NCBI GenBank assembly: GCA_964247055.1 | Contig: OZ176055.1 | Coordinates: 7,316,001-7,380,000, forward strand | Direction of reading: 5' to 3' | Source: Paragordius varius | Lineage: Eukaryota > Nematomorpha | Length of the DNA stretch: 64,000 nucleotides | Part shown: piece by piece, positions 33,218-46,747 of the stretch | Position numbering within the stretch: position 1 is the stretch's first letter | Layout: every line of letters begins with the position of its first letter | Translations under genes and position numbers: made by a program | Notes under the pieces: model-generated | What the model was told of the DNA's origin: nothing | What the model saw: only the letters and a program-made list of their open reading frames with translations | The model's database searches: none

Positions 33218-36200
33218 TAGAACAGTGGTACTCACCAAAAAAATTTGACGGGCCAAATAAAATATATTTTTTTTAAGGGCCATGAACATTATTATGGCAA
33301 ATATTCGATAGCTATTTGAATATGCACATATATATACTCTAAATCAGCACAATGAATTAGTTGAGGAACGCATGTAAAGTCAGCTAAAAACTCGTTTTGC
33401 ACCATTTAGCTTAAAAAATTAAAATATTTTGATAACAACATTTATTTTGATATTAACCAATAATTTTTGACAAATTTGGTTTCGCCTCAAAACAGGCCAA
33501 TCTTACAGTCATGTCTATATAGAATTGTCAGAAATTCGTATTTAAATGATTATAATTTTTTTTTAATTGTTTTGATGTTTGATATGTCAACTTTCAACAT
33601 GCGAATTTTTAAGCCTTAATAATAATAGCCTATTTATTGTAAGAATTTTTAATTTATAATTAAATGTTGCAAAATATTATTCTTGAACGTTTTATCTACA
33701 ACATGCGCATGTAATTTATGATAACCAAGTTTGATATTTGTTTTCATTTTCTAGGGGTTTTTAACATGCACTTAAAATATAAACTAAACTCAAGCAGATG
33801 TCCATTTAATCTCTCTATATATATATATATATATAAAGAAATAAATCATAAATCTAGAGTTATTTTAAAAAATTATGAATATCAACGATAACCCATTATT
33901 TCTTCTTTGCTCGGCAGCTAGTGTACTTGAAGGTTTATATTAAAAAATAAAAATTCAGAACGAAATCCAATATTAAAGGAAAACATAGCTCCCTCAGTTT
34001 ATACTAAGTTCAATAATAGTTTGCGATAATGCACCTATTCACAAAGCCGCGGTGGTATGTGAGCTAAGGAATAAAATTGTTTATTTACCTCCATATTCGC
34101 CACAACTGAATCCCATTGAATGTTTTTTTCATGAGATTAAACATCAATATGATAAAATACCCCGGTGTAGTACCCCTCTAGAGCAGCATAACAAAATTGC
34201 AACACTTTGCTAAGAGAGGAGGGAAAAAAATCTAAAAAAATTTATAATTCTTCACATATTTTGTTGGAATGTATACAAAGAAAACCCCTAGAAAATGAAA
34301 ACAATTATAAATTTATTTAAATATTATAATTATCAAAAGATATTTTTATCTTTTAAATTATATTTTGGTTATGTGTGTTTAAACTCTGAGTTAATAAAAT
34401 TTTATAATTAATATTTTACAAAAGATAAAAATTACAATATGCGCATGTTGTGCATCAAGAATAATATTTTGCAATATCTTTTAATTATAAATTAAAAATT
34501 CTTACAATAAATAGGCTATTATTATTTTAAGGCTTAAAAATGCGCATGTTGAAAGTTGACATATCAAACATCAAAACAATTAAAAAAAAATTATAATCAT
34601 TTAAATACGAATTTCTGACAATTCTATATAGACATGACTGTAATAGGTCGTCCATATTATCCTCGGTTAAGCGATTTCTGTTCTTGACATACTTCATTTT
34701 TGAATATGCCGTTTCACACGTGCAATTTGAGGGAAAACAGTTAGGATAACTTGAGCACATTTTTTTATATTTTCATATCTATTTGGCACTTCTTGCGAAA
34801 ACTATACATATCTTTCTTTTCTACGATTTTCCTTAAATATACTTCCAAATTGGAATCATTTTTAAAATCTACGAATTCTTTAATGATATGCGCCTGATCA
34901 AAACCGAAATGCTCAAGTTGCTTAATATTGGATATATCCATATGCCATGTAAACGATTTTTAAGCAATTTTTAATATTTTTTAATTCTAGAAATCTTAAT
35001 TTCATCTCATTAGATATATTAAATTCTATTAAATTAATTTCCCCGCGGTAAATTCATATTTTCCTCATGATTAGTTTTAAGTGTTGGAAAGTATAGGAGT
35101 GTTTTATAAAATCTTGTTTAATTATTATTTTGACTTCAAAAGCAAATATTTGATTAGCTAGTTGGGTTTTTATTTTGCCTTACAGACTTGTATTAAAAAT
35201 AAGTTTATAAGTAATGTAGCAAGAGTAGGCTAATAAAATTCACTATTTGTCACTATTAATTTCTTCGTCAAACTTTCTGTTATCTTTTATAAAGAATAGA
35301 ATTTCATGTCTTAAAACAAAAAATCCATTTAATACTTAAAAATTAGCCATCTCACAGCGGTGTACAAAAGTAGATCATCAAACTCAGTGTGGAAATCCTT
35401 CAGAAGGTTTTTGAATTTACGGCGGTTGAATTCTCTGCCAAACAGGTAGTTTACTATATTTACAATCGTTTTAATTATTGAATTGAGTGAGTCCTTTTGC
35501 CCGCGAAACCAAGTTTTGCTGATGAATAAAGGAGTGAAAAAATATATATTTTGCAAATTATATTTGTTTTCAAAAGAGGAATAAATCCTTTGTTTATTCC
35601 AATATAGAGGGACAGCCATCTGCGCTGATCAAAACCATTTTTTTAGATATACTATTATTATCGAAAAATGTTTTAATTATTTCGAGAAAATTACTTCCTT
35701 TCGTGGTATTATTCATTAGTAAAAATTAATATTACTTGTAGATTATGTTGTTATTTCAAAATCTCACGAATAGCGCACATTGAGGTGTTGAACTAATATC
35801 GATGCTAAAATCAATAGCAATACTAAAATATGTGCAGTTTTTTAATGTATTGTTAAAAATATATTTAGAGACATATTTTCAAATGCGTCGAGCACATGTT
35901 GAATCAGAAAGTTGAAATTTTTTTTAATTTGCCTCATGATTTGATCTTTATTATGGAATTTATCTAAAAAAAGTGCAGGCATTTATTAGACATTCTTTTA
36001 ATAGTTGGAAATCAGTGAACGGTTTCATATTTTGTAGCAAGTTTTAAAGCTAATGTTACAGCTTTTTCCTGAGAGAAAGATATGGACATAATAGATTTTT
36101 CTTTCTGGTATAATTCCTTTTTTATATTGTTCGTTTCTTTCCTCATGATTTTCTGGTAATTTATGAGAACGATGGATTATAAATGTTTATTAATATTGTA

Positions 36201-39200
36201 TTTTTTACAAATATGTTGTCCTTACATATAAGGCAGGTAACAACATTTTTATTTAAAAAGTCAAAAAAAAAAATTTTCCCATATATAAAGGAGCGATTTT
36301 CATCGGATAATTAACGTTATTTGAATAACATTCTTTAAATTTATGTTTAAATATTACGTAATTTTTTTCAAAAATATATGATATAATATAAATTATGCTA
36401 GAAAAAAACAGGTCGAAATTTAATGATGTTGATTTTAAAAATATTTTATAGAATGAGTTATTAAAAATGATGCAGGATAACAATGAAAAGAATATGTATA
36501 TGCAATTTTGGGTGAAAGGCTTGTTTAAATACAAAAAAGGAAAATACAGAAACAGAAACAACGTGTGTCAAAGTTTTGAAATCCTTTTAATGTAGGGAAT
36601 TTTTATACATTTAAAATTGGGTATCTACCAAAATTAAATCTAAAGAAAATAAATAAATATTAAAATAAGCGAAAATTCGTTTATTGTATTTTAAATATTA
36701 ATAAAAAAAATAATTTAATTATCAATATGGTCATAGGGCAATTTTAAAACATTCTTAGGGCCATGCGGGCCGCGGTTTGAGTACCACTGGTCTAGAATCT
36801 CCCTTTTCCTTTTTTTTATTTAAGGGTAAAGATTTAAGAATCTGTAAAAGCTTACACTTGCCCACCCAGGGCTAACAAAGGTGATGGAAAATTCCACAGT
36901 TTTGAGATTCGAACTTTGACACTCCACACACACACAGAGTGTTAGAATTCGGTTCCCTACCTGTTATCTATCAGGAAAACTCTTTATAATATGGCTTTTC
37001 ACTGTTTATATTTGGCATGGATTCGTTTTATATTTTATCCCCATTATTTATTTATTTTTTTTACATTTTTTATAATGTATAGATGCTGCCGCTTGCGCTA
37101 ATTGCGTGTTTGGTGGAGTAACCACAGGCTGTTCACAGACTCGGAATTACACATTGACAAGATCATCTCAGGGTCAGTTTTATGTAGAGTTTATTAAATG
37201 GAAAAAATAGTATAACACGGCCGCCCACAAAAGTTTTTTTTATTAATTATACATCTTTTGATAACTAAAAATGTCAGGATATGGAATATCGAAATGATAA
37301 ATGCAGTTAGTATACTAAAAAATATTTTAAATTTTCTCCTATCAGCCACAATATATCGCACTTTTAACGTATATTAGGTCAAATTAAATTATAGATGAAA
37401 CCACGTTCGAATCCTATATGCTAATGTGTATCATAAAGACAATTTTAAACACTTTAAGCTTTATACATTATACCACAGAAGTTTTTAAATAAGTAATTCC
37501 TTTGCCATCTAAATTAACTCTAAAAACCTTGTTAATATGCGGTAAAAAAGTTTAAATGTTTAAATTAATTTTTTTACTAATTTACGCTAAAGCAAAAGTA
37601 GCGTACAATTCATAATACATATAATAATGCCGAAAAAACTATCGATTCAGCCTTTTAAATTTAACGGTTTTTAATGCCCAAAAACCATTATAAAGGCCCC
37701 AATAGCGTAAAATATTCATTGAAAGTTTTCGGATATAAAAATAAAACAAATCAAAACACTGAAATGAATTTAGCAACTAATATATATATTGGAGGCGTTG
37801 AATAATTATACGATATTCCGACTTAGGTGCAAAGCTAATTATCAAAATAAGTATTTACACAGTACCCATCGTAACACTTTCCACAAAAACATCGTGATGA
37901 GTCATATAGGTTATGATAAAAATATCTATTAAGATTTTCATGATACTAAGTATCTTAACAAAAATTCTACTTGTATGGAAATGGCCCACATATAGGAAAA
38001 TCAAAAGATTATATATTATGTCTAATGAAATTTTTTTTGGTGCTAATTTTTCATTTATGTTTACAGACATGTATACTTTATTTTATCAAAAATTTACTTT
38101 TTTTCGTTAAATGGGTGAAAATATTTGGTGAATGGAAAAACAAGAGCTTTATGGTATCAACCATATCATATTTATCGAAAAAGTAAAAGAAGTGTGGGGG
38201 AATGGCGTCGGAAATCTTTGATAAAAAAATGAAAATCTTAAAATATTTTTAAAGGGGAATGGTAATATTTTTGTTAATTTTTTAGCATTTTTTATTAATT
38301 TTTTTCGATAAAATTTTTATTTTTAACAAAAAATCGAAATGGATTGTGTAAAATATTCGGAATTAAATTTATTCACAAATTTATTTAAGAGAAATCTGAA
38401 TTGATAGAAACCATCAAATTATGTATAAAAAGTATTGTTAAAATTTTGAATTATTTTAAACTGTTTTATCATGCTTCTAGAGCACATAAACATTTTTAGT
38501 AGCTACAAATCAAAATAAGTTACTATTTAAGAATGTTTTGCTTTTCACATAGTATTTTGAATTACTTTTTTTGTAATAAACTGTTTAGTTTCTGCTAAAA
38601 AAATATTTGGCATTACTCGAGATATTTTATATTTTAAGCTTTTATATGATAAATAAAATAAAACCTACAATCATGCATAAACACAAGTTTATCAGCTCTA
38701 ATTTAGGTTTTTTAATACCTGAAAAAATTACATTTTAATCAATAAAAATTTCCGTTTACCAATTAGCGTTATGAGACGTACTAACATAAAATTCAGTTAT
38801 CAATTTTCTCTTTTGTTTTAAATTTACGACCAAATTGAATCTTGACTATATCTAAAAATAATTTTTCTAGGATTTTATCATCTTTATCATTTTGATATAC
38901 ATTAGCCTGTAGTTTTAACTTCTAGGAAACTTGGTTTTAAGCAGTTAGATACTTTGTTGTATGTATTGATTTTTGTTTGCTTTCAATTTATTGTAAAAAA
39001 AATGTAAAAGTAGTTTACTCAAATGCATTAGCCGATTCACTAATTGTCAAGCACAAATTAAAATGAGACAAAGATTAAAATTTCTAAAAATCAAGTATGA
39101 TTTAATTTATTTTTAATTACTATTTTAATGCGCGCAGCTTCAAACCCATTTAAAGGGCTTTGTGTGACCAGGGGAGCCCCCGGCACAATTGGAACTTGCT

Positions 39201-42200
39201 TTATAAATGTCTATTTCCCTGCCAATTATACCGTCAGTAAGTATTTAAAAAATATAATTTTCTTTAATAATGTGAGAAATAAAAAATACAAATTTTTCAT
39301 CGATATAAATTTTTATCAAGGCAAAAATCAGAAAAACCGCTTATTGTAAAAGAGAAAGATATGATTGATATTTTATAAACATAAAAATATATACAAGAAA
39401 CTAAGTTTATATTAAGCTAAGAATCAATCAAATTAAGGAATTGTATCGGGATTGTGCTTTTGGTTTTAGCCATTACGAGTGATTAAAAAAAGTTTAAACT
39501 TTTGTGGTAAGTGCTCCATATCAGAAAATAATGGCAAAATTTGCGCACATTTTTTAAATAAATTTTTTGATGAAGCTAAATGATTCATTCGAAAATCACT
39601 AAAATATATCATATCTAAATATTAAAATCAAAATATTTTTAAAAAAATCAATTTTTAGATATGGGATCCAAAAATTTCAAATTTTTTTGCTCCAAAATGT
39701 GCTATTAGCTTCATTCGAAAATTACTAAAATATATCATATCTATATATTAAAAGCAAAACAATATTTTAAAACAATTTTAGAAGTGGGCTCCGAAAATTT
39801 AAAATTTTTTTGCTTCAAAATATGCTAGGATGAAAATTTGATTATATGTTAAATTTTGATATCAACCAAAAATATTTTCTATGCATGCTTTTTTCAAAAA
39901 TTTAATTAGAAAAATTTTGTTACAGCGTACTCCATACTATTTTGAGGCATGAGGAAACGGTATAAAAGCGCTTTAAGATATTATAAAAACACTTTAATAT
40001 ATATAACATTTCTATCACCTCAGAATTTTGATTAAAATATTCATTCGTCTTAAAATTTATGTTAAATATAAATTAATTTTCAAAATTTCTCCCAAGTTTC
40101 TAAGCAAACGAACCTTTTATTATGAAGACAAAATAATGTTAAATACCATCGAATAATACAGAAAAAGTTTTATAATATCTTAAAACATTTTATACCGTTA
40201 CCACCATGCTTCAAAATACCATAAAAACGTTTCACCACTTGATATAAATTAAATTTTTGAGCAAAATATCTTTTTTTCGGATATTTTTTGGTCTCAAAAT
40301 TTAGCATATATTAATATTTATCACCCAGTCTCGGCGGTTTTGTGTTTATTTTGACAGAACTGGCCCATAAGAGCAAAAAAATCTGGTACTTTAAATTAAA
40401 ATTTATAAAAAATTATTTTGCTTTTTATATGTAATTCATAATATATATTAGTGATATTTTTTAGACGGAAGCATTTGGCTTTCACCAAAAAAATTTATTA
40501 AAAAATATGCGTAAATTTTGCCATTTTCTATTTAGAACACTTATTACAAAAATATAAATAACTTTCTGACATCCTTAGTAGGGGACAAAATTAAAAGCAT
40601 AATTATAATCCTGATACATTTTCCTATAACAATATATATTTTTTCTCAATATACTTTTTATACCCCCAATTTTGAACGCAGTGTTTAATCAATTGGGTTC
40701 TTTTGTTATTCGTAAACGGTTAAACATTTCTTTTGTTAATTTGGAATGCTTTAATAAAAACTATGGTCGGTTTAAATTTACGATTCGAATTGGGGTATCT
40801 AGTGACTACAGACCATATTTAAATTATAACATTAAAAAACAGCTGAAAGAGACGATTACAATTAAAATTTATTACTAACCTAATTAAATTATATGAATTA
40901 GCCAAAATATTAATAAAATAGCTTCGATACCTTTTTTAGATCACAACATTTTTGCAATATATCATCGTATTTTTGGATTCAAGCGCTAAATTTAAACTTT
41001 TTTTTCAATATTTTATCAAACATTAATGTAAACAGAAAAATGGTTGTTTATTTTGCATTATTATATTTAAATGATGCACACATGTCATGTTTTAATTTTT
41101 ACCATCATGTTTACCCATAAAAGTAACGTCAAGTTTTTTGAAAGTTTCTTTTTTGTATTTCCGTGCATTAATGTTACATAAATGCAAATTTTACAATGGA
41201 TTCATGCCATTTTGAGATATTTGGATTTAAACCGACCTGAGGTCATCACCAAAGGCCCTTATTTATATAAAATCACTAACTGTGTTTTATCAAAGTTTAA
41301 CAGTTTTGTTTTTCAAAATAAATTTAAATATTCAAATGAATTACTACTTTAAATGTATTTGTATCTATTTCGATCTTACCATATACGGAATAATTTATCT
41401 TTCAAAACGTTATCAACATTTGTTTGAAAGATGATAAATCAACTTCTTTAAATCACTGTTAGCAGAAGTTTTTGCTGTTAATGTGATCATTGATTTTCCA
41501 ACCAAAACATTTGCAAACTTAAAAATTTATCAACGTTTCTCCAACAAAACTTAACATATTCCCAATCAAACAACCCCTTACACTTATATATTGCTTTAAA
41601 ATAATATAATTCTTTGAAACGTTCAATTATAACTCCATTTTTAAAAAAAAATTGTTTCACTTTTTAACAATAGTTAACTTTAAATCATGGATAATTTAAT
41701 AATATAAAACTATCCAAGGTTAGTGTTCTTAAATACTATTAATAAAAAGAGTCTTTGGTTGATAAAGTGTTGTGTATAAATGTTAAAGCGTTAGATCATG
41801 TTTGAGAAAAAAATGAAAGCTTATTATTAATTCGAGTAAACTTTTCAAAAAAAACACATTTTTTATAGTGAAGTTATTTATTATTATGCGATTTATAAAT
41901 TCTCTTTCTATTTACAAAAGGCGCTATATTGACAACTGCAGCTGGAGCGGAGACAGAATTTGCCATTCCGACCACCGCTCCTCAGAATGGGGTTAATATT
42001 GTTGCAACCAATCCTCCAACGATTGGCGATCAAAGGGGATATCTTGTGAATAACATCCCCGACACTGTGGGAAATAGTGTGTGCTTTTGGGTATTTTTCA
42101 TACATACATATACATATATATATATATATATATAGTGGTATTTGGGTTCAAAAATTTAATTTAGTCATTTGAGTTTTGGATAAATAAATTCCACTGGATA

Positions 42201-43961
42201 TCTATTTTGCATAAAATTTTAATTCAAAAAGCTCACCACATTCATCTTATATTTTATTAAAACTTGGATGAACGCATTCATTTTAGTCCTTCGATTCAAA
42301 TTGGGGTAGTTGGATACCCCCGGCCTGTTTAAAATTAAATTCTTTAAAAAAAAGGAATAACCATGGCAAAATATTGCACTTATATAACATTAATACACCA
42401 AAATTTATAAAAATTTTTATTCAAAAATACTTGATATCACTTATTTTAACACTTGGATACAACACACTCATTTTAGTCCTTCGATTCAAATTGGGGTAGT
42501 TGGATACCCCAGGCCTGTTTAAAATAAAATTCTTTAATAAATATAGAAGGAATCAAAACCATGCCAAATTTTGCACTTATCTAACATTAATAAACCGAAA
42601 TATATAAAAAAATTTATTTTAAAATACTTAATATTACTTATTTTAAGCTAAAACCGAAAGGTAAAAATTTCGTCACCGTGGCATGTGTCAAATTGTAAAA
42701 TTGAAAAATTATACAAACTAAACCGCTTTTTCTATTCTATCAATGTTAGATGTAATTTATATAAAAAATTAGCTTTAGTTTCACCCTTAAAATTAAATAA
42801 AGACGATATTTTGCAAAAATTTTGTGAAATAAAAATGGCGTCGAAATAGTTTGAGATTGAGCTTTTTTTTCAAAACAAAATTTTATCAAGTTTTGGCATA
42901 TTTATATAATATTTATCAGGATAGAAGCATAAATTTAAATTGAGACCGTTTCCTTCAGTAGTTTTTTAAAAATATTAATTTAAATTTAGTCCCAAATTGA
43001 ATCGAAGTGTTAGGCTAAAACCGAAAGGTAAAAATTTCGTCAACGTGACATATGTGAAATGGTAAAATTAAAATATAATACAAAATAAACCGCTTTTTCT
43101 ATTTCTATCAATGTTAGATGTGATTTAAATAAAAAATTAGCTTTAATTTTACCCTTAAAATTAAATGAAGACGATATTTTGCAAATATTTTGTAATAAAA
43201 ATGGCGTCGAAGTAGTTTGACATGGAACTTTTTTTTCAAAACAAATTTATATTTATATATTTTGGCATATTTATATAATTTATGTTAGGATAGAAGCATA
43301 AATTAAGATTGGGACCGTTTCTTTAAATAGTTTTCTAAAAACCCTAACTTAAATTTAGTCTGCGGTATTTAGATCCAATTTGAAGCTAAGTGTTAAAAAC
43401 ATATGATTTTACCAGTCGGTACCTGAGATGAAAAAATAAAATAGTGCTCTAAAATTTAGATTTATATATATATATATATATATTAAAATAAGGTTTATAA
43501 TTAGCAAATTTTAAATGTAATGTTATCTGATTCTATAATCAAAAGATTATGAGGCTATGCGCAATAACTAATATCAATTATACGGAATTGTTGCTTTAGC
43601 ACACACAAATAAATCTATTAAAATTATATTAAATATCTGATTTTTCATTCTCGCTCTACTTTGTAAATGTCGAAGCTTAACAAATCACTGACTATAATTT
43701 ATTTATTTACTAACATGTTTGATTCCAAAAATATTTTATATGGTAAATTCCCAAAAAACAGCTGGCATCGTGAACCACAAATTTCTTTAACAAAAAATGC
43801 GAAAATTAAAAAAACATATAAATTAACTAATAAATCATTATGAAACTTATTATATGTATAAATTTAATGTTTAAAGTTTACCTTCTTTCGTACATTAGAT
43901 AAATATCCCTGGAAATGTTGGGATTATACCATATACTGGTGGTAGAGGACCCCATCCTTAA
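32710..43961 (+). CDS. Secreted protein of unknown family, paralog 1 (162 aa, 5 exons)
   Basis: Exons 32710-32788, 37083-37172, 39138-39236, 41921-42078, 43899-43961; 489 bases, all GT-AG, frame kept, stop TAA. Residues 1-26 are a signal peptide (MNLYAMSIGIMIMLALFPEA core). The mature part has five Cys (31, 34, 43, 65, 77; CANCVFGGVTTGC then GLC and GTC), two N-glycosylation sequons (N48-Y-T, N86-Y-T), a Thr/Ala/Pro-rich stretch (about 91-111), a conserved segment NIVATNPPTIGDQRGYLVNN and a short tail ending GGRGPHP. No membrane segment after the signal, so it is presumably exported. I do not recognise the family. A tandem paralog at 50701-62501 differs mostly by replacements in residues 57-112. 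Intron 1 is swollen by a hAT. Function unknown; no catalytic motif seen. Confidence 0.88.
33503..34644. repeat. Inverted duplication inside the hAT
   Basis: About 210-base arms (33503-33712 and 34434-34644) that include the coding end of the hAT transposase. Shared stretch: AATTCTATATAGACATGACT on one strand in each arm, and AACATGCGCAT near the inner ends. They flank a Tc1/IS630-like fragment. Confidence 0.7.
33995..34213 (+). pseudogene. Tc1/IS630-type transposase fragment (DDE_3)
   Basis: The frame reads IVCDNAPIHKAAVVCELRNK, then IVYLPPYSPQLNPIECFFHE and IKHQYDKIP, ending at TAA. DNAPIH and YLPPYSPQLNPIE are the second Asp and terminal Glu region of the IS630/Tc1 catalytic domain. About 30 residues lie between D and E, fewer than the usual 34, so it may carry a small deletion. 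No N-terminal half was found nearby. Confidence 0.8.
42235..43400. repeat. R2 repeat units (TTAA-type MITE) in unit 1
   Basis: Two to three partial or complete copies in tandem. Unit start: AACACTTGGATACAACACAC then CCTTCGATTCAAATTGGGGT and a GGGGTA...TACCCC palindrome. Body: CTAAAACCGAAAGGTAAAAA, ACCGCTTTTTCTATT, GAAGACGATATTTTGCAAA. End: ATTTGAA...AGTGTTAA. The equivalent place in unit 2 (near 61880) lacks it. Confidence 0.7.
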
Positions 43962-44297
43962 ACAAACATAGGGTGGAATGTTGTTTCTATTCTATTTACT
44001 TTATTGATATAATATAGTAATTAAATTAACAAATGCACACTGTATTAAATACAAATTAGTATAATTTTTAAATTTATAAATTTTAATGTAGTTCAATTTA
44101 TTATCTGGCACGGGGCATATTTATTATCTATTCATATTTCATAGATTTAACACATTTCGACAAAATGGGGGTCATAAATAAATGTTTTGAATTGTATATC
44201 ATTCAATAGCTGAACGCTGCATATAAATGAATATCGAAATAATTTATTCGGTTAAAATACTAGATAGCCCAAAACAAAAATCGTTTCATACTGGACA

Positions 44298-44559
44298 AGG
44301 GCGGTTTAAATAATGGCCCTCCCCTTCTCCCCTAAAAATCGTTTGCAATTATCTTCACCTGGCGCATCACTTAGATTCGTAAAAAATATTATATTTAAAG
44401 TTGATAATATTTACATGACTGGGCATTATGAGTCTAAAAGTTTTGCGTTCCTGGTATTTTTAGATATGATGGTTAGTACCCACCCACCTACCCTAACCAC
44501 CGCCAATTCCTTAATCTTAAAGGAGAGCATATATTAATCAACAATTCATGTTTTAAATT
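44298..44559. other. Spacer after duplication unit 1
   Basis: Short AT-rich stretch before the hAT relic. A plus-strand frame here (44313-44537) has no recognisable motif. Confidence 0.4.
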
Positions 44560-45395
44560 TTCGTTTTCTCGATTTTGCATGAGCAAATTTTCTAATTATA
44601 TCTTTTTAACCATTTGATCCGCCATATCCGCTTTAATTGCTTGTAACGATAAATTGCTCAACTTTTTTTCAGGCATCGTGCTTCTAATATAATGATAAAT
44701 TATTTTTAACTTTGAAAATGAACGTTCCGCTGTAGCAACCGTAACTGCAAAAATCAAAACAATAATAATGGTGTTATAACTTCATCACAACTGGCTGAAA
44801 CTGTTGGGTATTTAATAATTAATAGCTCTGGAAATTGTCCGCCATTGTTAATTTGAGCGATCTTAAGCGAATCAAAAACTGACACTATTTGAACTGAAAA
44901 TATTCTCACAAATCATTTGGATAATATTAAATTTTTAGCTGAATTGATAATTCTACTTCACTTATTTTAGTAAACTTTGATGGAAGCAGAAATAAAAACA
45001 TATCCGTTACGCTATAAAAACTGCAGAATCTGTTTTTTGAAAATATTTACTCTAAGCTTATGATCTAAATTAGAAAATCTATGGTCATCGGCAAGTTCAT
45101 CAATATGTCTTTTAATAATTTTGTGTCTCTTATCACTAAAAACAGGTTTTTTATGCCCCATTTTATTTCCATTTACATGGCATCGTTTTTTGCGGTTATA
45201 TAGTCATTTCTATATTTTAATAAGGTTATATTTAAATTTTCGAGCTTTGTTTTTGCTTTTATGAGGTCTACATCATTTGATCGTAATATTATTGTAGAGA
45301 CTTTACGTACTAATCAACTTATAATTAAACCGCTTATTGAGATAGTGAAAAAAATGCATTTTTCACTTTTTCTTCCTTTCAATCAATAACAATTC
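44560..45395 (-). pseudogene. C-terminal relic of a hAT transposase
   Basis: The minus strand reads AVTVATAERSFSKLK, IIYHYIRSTMPEKKLSNL and QAIKADMADQMVKK near 44760-44595, the diagnostic hAT C-terminal dimerisation region (T-V-A-x-A-E-R-S-F-S). The upstream part towards 45395 contains further degraded pieces such as DDHRFSNLDHKLR, with multiple stops. Termini not found; it abuts the gypsy relic. Confidence 0.8.
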
Positions 45396-46265
45396 TTTCA
45401 AGCAATCATTACCAACATATCTGTAAATAAAAAAATGGAATTCAAAACGTTCACAGTTGGAGTTGACCAGCAAATTGGAGTTGTTGTTGTATCAACTGGT
45501 TCTATAATTCCTAAATCTAACAATCTGTCCAATTCCTATTCTACCAATGGTTGCAATCGAAAAAGAACTCTTCGGCATGGAAAACATTTTGGTTATGCAT
45601 CCGATATCTGAAAGATTTATATTGGATTTCCGTTGAATCAACCAAGTTCATTTGAAAAAAGTTTAGGAAATCTGTTATTCAGATCCATATTATTATAATT
45701 AAAATTAATATTATTAATTACACCTTTTGGAAATGGCAGATTGTAAGCTTTTATCCATGGTAATCCAAAAATCGGATCAAAATTTCCTTTTGTAACGACA
45801 CATGGTAATGTTTTTTGTTTGTGGAACGTCACATTAACCATCGCTTCCCCATTATGGGAATTTCATTATTGTCATATGTATCATTCGATCGGACCACGTT
45901 AATTTGGGACAACTAATTTGCCTCCATATTTGTTGATTTATGAGACAAAAGTCAGCACCGGTGTCGAAAATCATATTTATTAATTTATTATTAATCTTAA
46001 CCATAATTCTAGGGGTAGTGCCCGCTTTTATAGATCTAATTTGAACTAAATTTCTTACCAACTATGTTTTGCACATTGAACTAAAGTGGTTAAATTTTTT
46101 ACATTTGTAACAAGTTTTTTCCAAGCCGGGCATTTGTTCTTTATTTGGGATAATCCACAAATGGAACAATTGATTTTGTCATTAATATTGTATTTTTCCT
46201 TTTTATTATTATGGCTTTTGCTGACCTTTACTTTCAGTGGCGTACCGAGCATTTGCAGCGCCCGG

Positions 46266-46690
46266 CTTTGTGATCTGGTACAGGAAAACCAGTAGACCCA
46301 TTTAAATCCAAACATCGAAAAAATATAATCATTAATGAATGCCCCGACAATAGCTTCGCCCTTTTTTTAAAATAGGCCCCCAGTTCGGGCCTATGTAAAA
46401 AACAGGTTAAGACAATTTTCCGGAGAACGTGTTGGTGCATTCAATTTTAAATATGATTTTTGTTTATATTTTTGATCGCGCCGAACATAGTCGTCTCGCT
46501 TTTTTAATTTAGGCCCACTTTTTACCCGATCCCCCCGTAAAATTCTATTTTTTTCAAAAAACAAAATCCACATAAATAATATTTTAAATCTATTTTTCGC
46601 CCTAAGTATGAGACCGTAAAAATTCAATATGGATTCCACGTATTCCATGTTAAAATAAGTCAAGCGTTTCTTTGCTGAGTAAGGAATATC
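46266..46690 (+). mobile_element. 5'-truncated Helitron fragment E
   Basis: Begins abruptly inside the unit (GGCTTTGTGATCTGGTACAG), about 30 bases after the hAT left terminus. It runs through one 540-type unit with internal deletions and stops after CGTTTCTTTGCTGAGTAAGG. No 3' hairpin. Probably a rearranged neighbour of copy D. Confidence 0.65.
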
Positions 46691-46747
46691 TATCATATGT
46701 ATAGGATGTTAAAAAAATATATGGAAATAAAACACTATTTATGGTAA

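Larger units (their letters stand above)
33223..36789 (-). mobile_element. hAT transposon in intron 1 of paralog 1
   Basis: Termini CAGTGGTACTCACC and GGTTTGAGTACCACTG, 8-bp flanks TTCTAGAA / GTCTAGAA (7 of 8). The corresponding intron of paralog 2 (near 51350) lacks it, giving an empty site. Decayed transposase on the minus strand: a FTDFQLLKECLIN-like segment near 36010 and a C-terminal TCETAYSKMKYVKNRNRLTE at about 34700, the hAT dimerisation region of the ZBED/EPM2AIP1-like group. Many stops. It also hosts a Tc1-like fragment and an internal inverted duplication. Confidence 0.88.
32478..44297. repeat. Segmental duplication, unit 1
   Basis: Collinear with 50513-62872. It starts at ACAACGCTTCAACACCATAT (copy 2 from about 50520) and ends near GGTTAAAATACT...GCCCAA. 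Promoter, five exons, introns and 3' flank are all shared; differences are base changes plus lineage-specific insertions. Unit-specific inserts here are the hAT at 33223-36789 and the repeat family R2 at 42235-43400. Confidence 0.93.

Noticed and set aside
36253-36561. 102-codon minus-strand frame in the intron 1 hAT as a separate gene
   Set aside because: Within hAT boundaries and Phe/Ile-rich; best explained as decayed transposon sequence.
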